Shown in pieces: positions 58,054 through 64,000 of a DNA stretch of 64,000 bases (the first letter of the stretch is position 1; every line of letters begins with the position of its first letter). The notes beneath the pieces were generated by a model. The model was not told the DNA's origin. It did not search any database and was given only the letters and a program-made list of their open reading frames with translations. The DNA is from Edwardsiella hoshinae NBRC 105699 = ATCC 33379 (lineage in GTDB: Bacteria > Pseudomonadota > Gammaproteobacteria > Enterobacterales > Enterobacteriaceae). The translations under genes and the position numbers were made by a program. The stretch is taken from NCBI RefSeq assembly GCF_000474215.1, contig NZ_BAUC01000003.1:1-64000 (forward strand). The letters run 5' to 3'.

Positions 58054-58374
58054 TTACGCGGTTTGCGCAAGATGCGCACCGATCTTGTTCATAATGGCGT
58101 CGGCACGTTTTACCGCATCGCTGATGTTGACGCGCACGATGGTTTTGCCAGCAAAACGCGCCTCAAACTTGATGCCGATATCTTTCGTCAGGATGACGAG
58201 ATCAGCCTCGGCCACGTCAAGCGCAGTCAGCGCGTTTTCCAGCCCAATTGAGCCTTGAGTCTCGACTTTGACTTCCCAGCCTTTGGCTTTGGCGGCGCTT
58301 TCCAGCGCCTCGGCCGCCATATAGGTGTGTGCGACACCAGACGGGCAGGCTGTTACTGCAATAATTTTAGTCAT
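58054..58374 (-). CDS. frwB: FrwB, fructose-like PTS EIIB component 1
   Basis: This 106-residue EIIB has the phosphocysteine at residue 10 (VTACPSGVAHTYMAAE). It is equal in length to E. coli FrwB and lies 14 nt after frwC. It would pass phosphate from the EIIA domain of FrwA to the incoming sugar. Confidence 0.93.
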   Translation of the reverse strand: MTKIIAVTACPSGVAHTYMAAEALESAAKAKGWEVKVETQGSIGLENALTALDVAEADLVILTKDIGIKFEARFAGKTIVRVNISDAVKRADAIMNKIGAHLAQTA

Positions 58375-58388
58375 GGCGCATTCCTCGC

Positions 58389-59162
58389 TTAATTAATTGC
58401 GAAATCCAAATCCAAGTCGGCATCTTTTTCGTCCCCCGGAGACACCTTCTTACGCGCCAGACTTTTCAGCACGTTAACACAGACTGCCGTGACGACAGCG
58501 CCCACGGCGATGGCCACTACGCTATAAACGCCCTGCGACACACAAATCAACATGAAAGCGTAAGCGACTTTATTCACCGGCCCGCCCATATCAAAGGCCA
58601 GCATCAATCCTAAAATAATCGCCAGCACGACAATGCTACCCTGCTGCATACCCTGTAACCATGCGGTTAAACTGGTGGTCAAAGCGCCCACAGGCTCACC
58701 CCGTCCCCACATCATGATGCCAGCGGTAATAAAGGTGCCAACGATAGGAATAACAAAAATAGGCATCACTGAGCGCAATACCTTGTGCACGGGGATCTGT
58801 TTCAAATAGTGCACCACCATGCCGCCGATGAGCCCGGCAATCAACGCCCCGAAGAACCCAGCGCCGAAGCTATTACCGCCCCATGCGCCTATCGCACAAG
58901 GCGCCAGCGCAGCCCGCTCGGCGATGGCGTAACCGATATATGCCGCCAGGAAAGGCACCATCAACGTCAGTCCCGCGCCCCCCATATCAAAAAGTTTCTT
59001 GAGATTGGGATCTGTTGCCGCATCGGGTACCGCTCCCTTGCCATACAGCATCACGGCGACCGCCAGCAAAATTCCGCCAGCCACCACAAAGGGGATCATA
59101 TGCGAAACACCGGTCATCAGGTGCTGGCGAGTATTTTTCAGGATCGGCACCAACGCTTTCAT
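58389..59162 (-). pseudogene. frwC: FrwC, fructose-like PTS EIIC with a large internal deletion
   Basis: The frame encodes 257 residues, against 359 remembered for E. coli FrwC. Both ends align well (N-terminal KNTRQHLMTGVSHMIPFVV; C-terminal VLKSLARK...DLDLDF-IN). After GVYSVVAIA the sequence jumps straight to VGAVVTAVCVN, skipping about 102 residues. The missing part contains the conserved VTEGAIPFAAADP region and several membrane helices of the EIIC domain. The junction is near 58500-58512. The deletion is in frame, so a protein may still be made and downstream frwB is not polar-affected, but transport is very unlikely. Confidence 0.85.
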
Positions 59163-59483
59163 AAGTCGCTCCCGGGCGGATTAAGGCCATGTCAATAATG
59201 TTGTTGCGGAAAATAATAGGTAATCCGCTAGGGTGCAGACAGTGGATAAAAAGGCCATTTACTGGATTTTTGTAACATCAACAAAAAAATGCGACCCGCC
59301 TCATAACTTAAGCCCTATTGCGAATGAGGAACTCAGATGCAGGGGATAGGGAGTAACGTGTGAGGGAGTTCTCACTTTGACGCTTATATTACATTTGTCC
59401 AGCGTTTGGCAGATTTGTCACATGGCACGCCCCGGCAATCCCCTCTTATTCTGTAACCAGAAAACCGCTATGGGAGAGAGGCG
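59163..59483. promoter_or_regulatory. Divergent frwC / frwA promoter region
   Basis: This 321-bp region separates the two frw transcripts. TGGCA-GATTTG-TCACA at 59407-59422 is a candidate CRP site (one good half). GTGAGGGAGTTCTCAC near 59360 is an inverted repeat that could bind a regulator such as YijO. No gene is seen. Confidence 0.4.
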
Positions 59484-61985
59484 ATGTCCTTAATTGTGGA
59501 ATTTACTTGTGCGCTAGCCAACGGGGTACATGCACGTCCGGCAAGTCACATTGAGACATTGTGCAATACATTTACCTCGCATATTGAATGGCATAACCGG
59601 CGCACCGGCCGTAAAGGTAACGCCAAAAGCGCGCTCGCGCTGATTGGTACCGACACCTTGGCGGGTGACTGCTGCCAGTTATTGATTTCTGACACCGACG
59701 AACAGGCTGCCCACCAGCGCCTGAGCCAATGGCTACACGATGAATTTCCCCTCTGTGATACGCCGCTGCCGGACGTCGAAGACAGCGTGCTGGCACCGCT
59801 TCCGGCATCGCTAACCCATCTACATCCACAACTTTTCCGCGCCCGCAGCGTCTGTTCAGGCAGCGCGGGCGGCGTTCTGACGCGGCTCGCCTCCCTGGAT
59901 TTCAATGCGTTAGGCCCCCTTCCCCCCATACACGATAGGGATAGCGAGCAGTCCGCGCCGGATAATGGCCTAGTGCAGTTAATGAAAAATATTGAATCCC
60001 GCCTCCCCGATAGCGACGGCACTACCAGTGCCATTCTGCAAGTCCATCGTTCGCTGGCGGGCGACGCTGCATTACGCCAGCACATGATCGCGGGCGTCTC
60101 TCGCGGGTTAAGCTGTGCCCAAGCGATTATCGACAGCGCCGAACACTTCAGTGATGAATGCAGCCGCTCCAGTCATCGTTATCTCCAGGAGCGAGTGCTG
60201 GATGTCCGTGACGTCTGCTACCAACTTCTCCAGCAAATTTATGGCGAACACCGTTTCCCGGCACCGGGTAAACTTACGCAACCCGCTATCTGTATGGCGG
60301 ATGAACTCACTCCCAGCCAGTTTCTTGAACTGGATAAAACTCACCTCAAAGGCCTGCTGCTAAAAAGTGGCGGCACCACCTCCCACACCGTCATTCTCGC
60401 CCGATCATGCAACATTCCTACGCTGGTCGGTGTCGAGACTGCGCAGTTAACACCGTGGCTGCAACAGACGGTTTACCTGGATGGTAACGCGGGCGCGCTT
60501 ATCGTTGCCCCCGATGAAGCGATCACTCGCTACTATCAGCAGGAGGCTCGGGTACAACATGCCCTCCAGGAACAGCAGCGTATCTGGCGGACACGGGAGG
60601 CCCGCACGGCTGAGGGCATGCGCATAGAGATTGCCGCCAATATTGCCCATGCGGTGGAGGCGCAAGCGGCTGTTACCCACGGTGCAGAGGCCGTTGGCCT
60701 GTTCCGCACAGAAATGTTGTATATGGATCGCACCTGCGCCCCGGATGAGCACGAACTGTACACACTCTTCTGCCAGACGCTGGAATCCGCCCAGGGGCGC
60801 AGCATTATTGTCCGCACCATGGATATCGGTGGCGATAAACCAGTCGAGTACCTGAATATTCCTGCCGAAACCAACCCCTTTCTCGGCTATCGTGCTGTAC
60901 GTATTTATGAAGAGTACGCCGCACTCTTCACCACTCAGTTGCGCTCAATCCTCCGCGCATCGGCCCACGGCAGCCTGAAAATCATGCTCCCGATGATCTC
61001 CGCCATGGAGGAGATTTTGTGGGTGAAAGAGAAGCTGGCAGAGGCTAAGCAGCAGCTACGCGATGAACAGATTCCATTTGATGAGACGATCCCGCTCGGT
61101 ATTATGCTGGAGGTTCCGTCGGTGATGTTCATCATCGATCAATGCTGTGCAGAGATTGATTTCTTTAGTATCGGTAGTAATGACCTGACGCAATATCTGT
61201 TAGCGGTCGATCGCGACAACGCCAAAGTCACCCGTCACTATAACAGCCTGAATCCGGCCTTCCTGCGCGCGCTGGATTTCGCCGTGCAGGCGGTTCATCG
61301 GCAGGGGAAATGGATTGGCTTATGCGGCGAGTTCGGCGCACAAAGCGCGATACTGCCGCTCTTGGTAGGACTGGGACTGGATGAGATCAGCATGAGCGCG
61401 CCCTCCATCCCCAGCGCTAAGGCGCAGATGGCGCAACTCGACAGCTGCGCCTGTCGATACTTGCTCAATCAGGCGATGGCCTGTTGTACTGTCCTCGAGG
61501 TGGAGCATCTATTAACCCAGTTCCGCATGACCCAGCAAGATGCACCGCTAATCAGCCTCCAATGCATTACGTTGGATAGCGACTGGCGTAGCAAAGAAGA
61601 GGTGCTCAAAGGGATGACCGACAATCTGCTGCTGGCAAACCGCTGCCGCTATCCGCGTAAGCTGGAGGCCGAACTGTGGTCGCGCGAAGCGGTCTTCTCC
61701 ACCGGATTGGGCTTCGGTTTCGCAATTCCACACAGCAAATCGGCGCATATTGAGCAGTCGACCATCAGTGTGGCGCGCCTGAAAGCCCCGGTGCGCTGGG
61801 GTGATGACGATGCACAGTTCATCATCATGCTGACGCTCAACAAACACGCCGCTGGCGACCAACATATGCGTATTTTCTCGCGCTTGGCCCGCCGCATCAT
61901 GCACGAAGAATTCCGCAACGCGCTGGTTAACGCCGCGTCCGCCGACGCTATCGCCAACCTGCTGCGACATGAACTAGCACTGTAA
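59484..61985 (+). CDS. ptsA: FrwA (PtsA), HPr-EI-EIIA fusion phosphotransferase
   Basis: This is an 833-residue multidomain PTS protein. An HPr-like domain has active His16 ([10 protein letters not shown]). An Enzyme I domain has active His near residue 301 ([13 protein letters not shown]) and the PEP-binding [18 protein letters not shown]. The C-terminal EIIA domain has its His in [12 protein letters not shown] near residue 750. Length equals E. coli PtsA/FrwA. It can carry phosphate from PEP to FrwB/FrwD without the general PTS proteins. It heads the plus-strand operon frwA-fsaB-gldA. Confidence 0.95.
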   Translation: MSLIVEFTCALANGVHARPASHIETLCNTFTSHIEWHNRRTGRKGNAKSALALIGTDTLAGDCCQLLISDTDEQAAHQRLSQWLHDEFPLCDTPLPDVEDSVLAPLPASLTHLHPQLFRARSVCSGSAGGVLTRLASLDFNALGPLPPIHDRDSEQSAPDNGLVQLMKNIESRLPDSDGTTSAILQVHRSLAGDAALRQHMIAGVSRGLSCAQAIIDSAEHFSDECSRSSHRYLQERVLDVRDVCYQLLQQIYGEHRFPAPGKLTQPAICMADELTPSQFLELDKTHLKGLLLKSGGTTSHTVILARSCNIPTLVGVETAQLTPWLQQTVYLDGNAGALIVAPDEAITRYYQQEARVQHALQEQQRIWRTREARTAEGMRIEIAANIAHAVEAQAAVTHGAEAVGLFRTEMLYMDRTCAPDEHELYTLFCQTLESAQGRSIIVRTMDIGGDKPVEYLNIPAETNPFLGYRAVRIYEEYAALFTTQLRSILRASAHGSLKIMLPMISAMEEILWVKEKLAEAKQQLRDEQIPFDETIPLGIMLEVPSVMFIIDQCCAEIDFFSIGSNDLTQYLLAVDRDNAKVTRHYNSLNPAFLRALDFAVQAVHRQGKWIGLCGEFGAQSAILPLLVGLGLDEISMSAPSIPSAKAQMAQLDSCACRYLLNQAMACCTVLEVEHLLTQFRMTQQDAPLISLQCITLDSDWRSKEEVLKGMTDNLLLANRCRYPRKLEAELWSREAVFSTGLGFGFAIPHSKSAHIEQSTISVARLKAPVRWGDDDAQFIIMLTLNKHAAGDQHMRIFSRLARRIMHEEFRNALVNAASADAIANLLRHELAL

Positions 61986-61995
61986 AGGAAAAACT

Positions 61996-62658
61996 ATGGA
62001 ACTGTATCTGGATACCGCCAACGTGGCGGAGGTCGAACGTCTCTGGCGGATCTTCCCGCTTGCCGGCGTCACGACGAACCCAAGCATTGTCGCCGCCAGT
62101 AAAACGCCTATCTGGGCGCTGTTGCCGCGGTTACAACACGCCATCGGCCAGCAGGGCATTCTGTTCGCCCAGACCATGAGTCGCGACGCACAAGGGATGG
62201 TGGAGGAAGCCAAACGGCTGAGTAATGCCATGCCGGGGATCATAGTGAAAATTCCGGTGACGTCTGAAGGCCTGGCGGCGATTAAGCAGCTGAAAAAAGA
62301 GGGGATCACCACATTGGGGACGGCCGTGTACAGTGCCTCGCAGGGACTGCTCGCGGCGCTGGCGGGGGCGAAATATGTCGCGCCGTACGTTAACCGCATT
62401 GATGCACAAGGCGGTGACGGTATTCGTACCGTGCGGGAATTACAACGCCTACTGGAACAGCACGCGCCAGAAAGCAAAGTGTTGGCGGCCAGCTTTAAGA
62501 CGCCGCGCCAAGCGTTGGACTGCTTGCTGGCCGGCTGCACGGCGCTCACCCTGCCTGTCGCGATCGCACAACAGTTGCTGGATACCCCGGCGGTCCTGGC
62601 GGCAATAGATAAGTTTGAGCAAGATTGGCAAAACGCATTCGGCAACCTGGCGCTTTAA
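61996..62658 (+). CDS. fsaB: FsaB (TalC), fructose-6-phosphate aldolase 2
   Basis: This 220-residue transaldolase-like aldolase has the Schiff-base lysine at residue 85 (VKIPVTSEG), as in E. coli FsaB. It cleaves fructose 6-phosphate, or more efficiently 1-deoxy analogues, to glyceraldehyde 3-phosphate and dihydroxyacetone or hydroxyacetone. It starts 10 nt after frwA and ends 10 nt before the gldA start codon, so the three genes form one operon. Confidence 0.95.
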   Translation: MELYLDTANVAEVERLWRIFPLAGVTTNPSIVAASKTPIWALLPRLQHAIGQQGILFAQTMSRDAQGMVEEAKRLSNAMPGIIVKIPVTSEGLAAIKQLKKEGITTLGTAVYSASQGLLAALAGAKYVAPYVNRIDAQGGDGIRTVRELQRLLEQHAPESKVLAASFKTPRQALDCLLAGCTALTLPVAIAQQLLDTPAVLAAIDKFEQDWQNAFGNLAL

Positions 62659-62668
62659 GGGATAAACA

Positions 62669-63772
62669 ATGGATAGCATTATTCAATAGCCGGGTAAGTA
62701 TATCCAAGGAGCGCATGCCATCACACGTCTGGGTGAATACCTCACGCCGCTGGCAGAACGCTGGCTGGTAGTCGGGGATCACTATGTTTTAAGCTTTGCC
62801 CAGGATGCACTAGAGAAAAGTTTTAAAAATGCGCACCTTTCGCTGGAGATAACCCCCTTTGACGGCGAATGCTCACAAAATGAAATCGATAGACTGTATG
62901 GCATCGCTGAGCAAGCCAAGTGCAATGCGGTGTTGGGTATCGGCGGTGGGAAAACGCTGGATTGCGCCAAGGCACTGGCACATTTTATGGGTGTCCCTGT
63001 CGCGATCGCACCGACCATCGCATCAACCGATGCGCCATGTAGCGCGCTCGCCGTTATCTACACCGACAGCGGTGAGTTTGAGCGCTACCTGGTGCTGCCT
63101 CATAACCCGGATCGGGTGATTGTCGACAGCCAAATCATTGCGGGTGCGCCTGCACGTCTACTGGCGGCCGGGATCGGCGATGCATTGGCAACCTGGTTTG
63201 AGGCGCGCGCCTGCTCACGCAGCAGCGCAACCACCCTGGCGGGAGGCGCCTGTACTCAGGCCGCGCTAGCGCTGGCTAAACTGTGCTACCACACCCTGCT
63301 CGAAGAGGGGGAGAAAGCGATGTTGGCCGCAGAGCAACAGGTGGTCACACCAGCGCTAGAGCGCGTAATTGAAGCCAACACCTACCTAAGCGGCGTCGGT
63401 TTTGAAAGCGGCGGTCTGGCAGCGGCACACGCGGTGCATAACGGTCTGACGGCCATTGCGGACCCCCACCCCTATTACCATGGCGAGAAGGTCGCATTCG
63501 GCACCTTAACGCAATTGGTGCTGGGAAATGCCCCGCTTGATGAGATCGCAGCGGTCGCCGCGCTGTGTCATACCGTCGGCCTGCCCATCACCCTGGCGCA
63601 ACTGGGCATCAAACAGGATATCCCAGCGAAAATGCGCATCGTGGCGGATGCCTCTTGTGGTGATGGCGAGACAATGCACAACATGCCTGGCGGCGCTACG
63701 CCGGATCAGGTTTACGCCGCCCTGCTGGTTGCCGACCAGTATGGTCGGCGTTACCTGCAAGCAAGGGAATAG
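62669..63772 (+). pseudogene. gldA: gldA, glycerol dehydrogenase with a premature amber stop at codon 7
   Basis: From ATG 62669 the frame reads MDSIIQ, then TAG (62687-62689), then PGKYIQGA and on without interruption to TAG at 63770. The total is 367 codons, exactly the length of E. coli GldA, where position 7 is Ser (one base change from TCG or TCA). The rest is highly conserved: [12 protein letters not shown]-binding loop, [16 protein letters not shown]-type block, Asp/His metal ligands in GIGDALATW and [13 protein letters not shown] 62930 could give a 280-residue product lacking most of the NAD-binding domain. GldA oxidises glycerol or reduces hydroxyacetone; function here is probably lost unless an amber suppressor acts. 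Confidence 0.9.
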
Positions 63773-63788
63773 TGCCGTTTGCCGAGCG

Positions 63789-63838
63789 CCGCTAACGCGT
63801 ATCCCCCTAGAGCTAGGTCGGATGCGCGACGTTAGCGG
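63789..63838 (+). repeat. Inverted repeat after gldA
   Basis: CCGCTAACG (63789-63797) and CGTTAGCGG (63830-63838) are perfect 9-nt arms with a 32-nt spacer, 17 nt after the gldA stop. A pyrimidine-rich stretch follows (TCCCCTCCCCTTTTCCCC), so it may terminate the frwA-fsaB-gldA transcript. Confidence 0.4.
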
Positions 63839-64000
63839 CATCCCCTCCCCTTTTCCCCACGCTTTCCGCCCAGTTATGGACTCGGCCAGCGACGTCCAGC
63901 CCCTTTTACGGACGAACACCGCAGCCGATAGTGTCCCACTGCCAGGCTCGCCCCGCGCGAGCCTGAACGTCTCCCCCTCGGCATCCCGCTGGCGCTTAAC

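Overview
The window looks like a chromosomal segment of a GC-rich member of the Enterobacterales. Gene content and protein similarity (cbi, pduX, ula, tre, frw/pflD and mdc loci) suggest Edwardsiella or a close relative in Hafniaceae. Carriage of both a trehalose PTS and a malonate decarboxylase would fit the trehalose-positive, malonate-positive species E. hoshinae better than E. tarda. The genus and species are inferred from remembered protein families and phenotype tables, not from a search.

Layout. 1-1.9 kb: a TupA-like ATP-grasp protein and the g-type lysozyme inhibitor PliG. 2-12.4 kb: a minus-strand anaerobic cobalamin operon, cbiABCDETFGHJKL, behind a well-preserved cobalamin riboswitch, with pduX (threonine kinase for the B12 side chain) diverging from it. 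The Salmonella-type tail (cbiMNQOP, cobUST) is not present here. 13.7-16.7 kb: an IS3-type transposase remnant and a three-gene DUF2955/HlyD membrane system. 17.3-28 kb: a PrpR-type sigma-54 activator, a DMT-family transporter, a PAS-GGDEF protein and a five-gene catabolic operon (class III CoA-transferase, HMG-CoA-lyase-like, aconitase-like large and small subunits, PrpF-like isomerase). 28-31.7 kb: a periplasmic PEBP protein, YagU and MdcR. 31.7-38.8 kb: the malonate decarboxylase operon mdcABCDE-F-GH. 40-46.8 kb: L-ascorbate utilisation (ulaABCDEF diverging from ulaG-ulaR). 47-51.2 kb: trehalose utilisation (treR-treB-treC with a TreR operator). 52.4-53.3 kb: a second copy of the DMT transporter. 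53.6-63.8 kb: yijO, frwD, pflC, pflD, frwB, frwC, and divergently frwA, fsaB, gldA.

Main new observation. Three separate promoters, upstream of both DMT transporters and of the five-gene operon, share a -24/-12 sigma-54 element (GG-N10-GC) and an upstream dyad ATAAC-N6-GTTAT. The two transporter promoters also carry CRP sites at almost identical spacing. With the PrpR-like activator encoded beside them, this looks like one regulon split over two loci 24-32 kb apart. The enzyme set is chemically consistent with isomerisation, hydration, CoA activation and cleavage of a small branched unsaturated dicarboxylate. Itaconate or citraconate (via citramalyl-CoA to pyruvate and acetyl-CoA) is the best guess, methylitaconate/dimethylmaleate the main alternative.

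Signs of decay. gldA carries an in-frame amber stop at codon 7 but is otherwise full length. frwC lacks about 100 internal residues relative to the E. coli protein, including the conserved TEGAIPFA-type EIIC region. The frw/pflD/fsaB/gldA pathway is therefore probably being lost, while its cytosolic enzymes still look intact. The whole window is rich in intergenic stretches of 0.7-1.3 kb with no recognisable genes.
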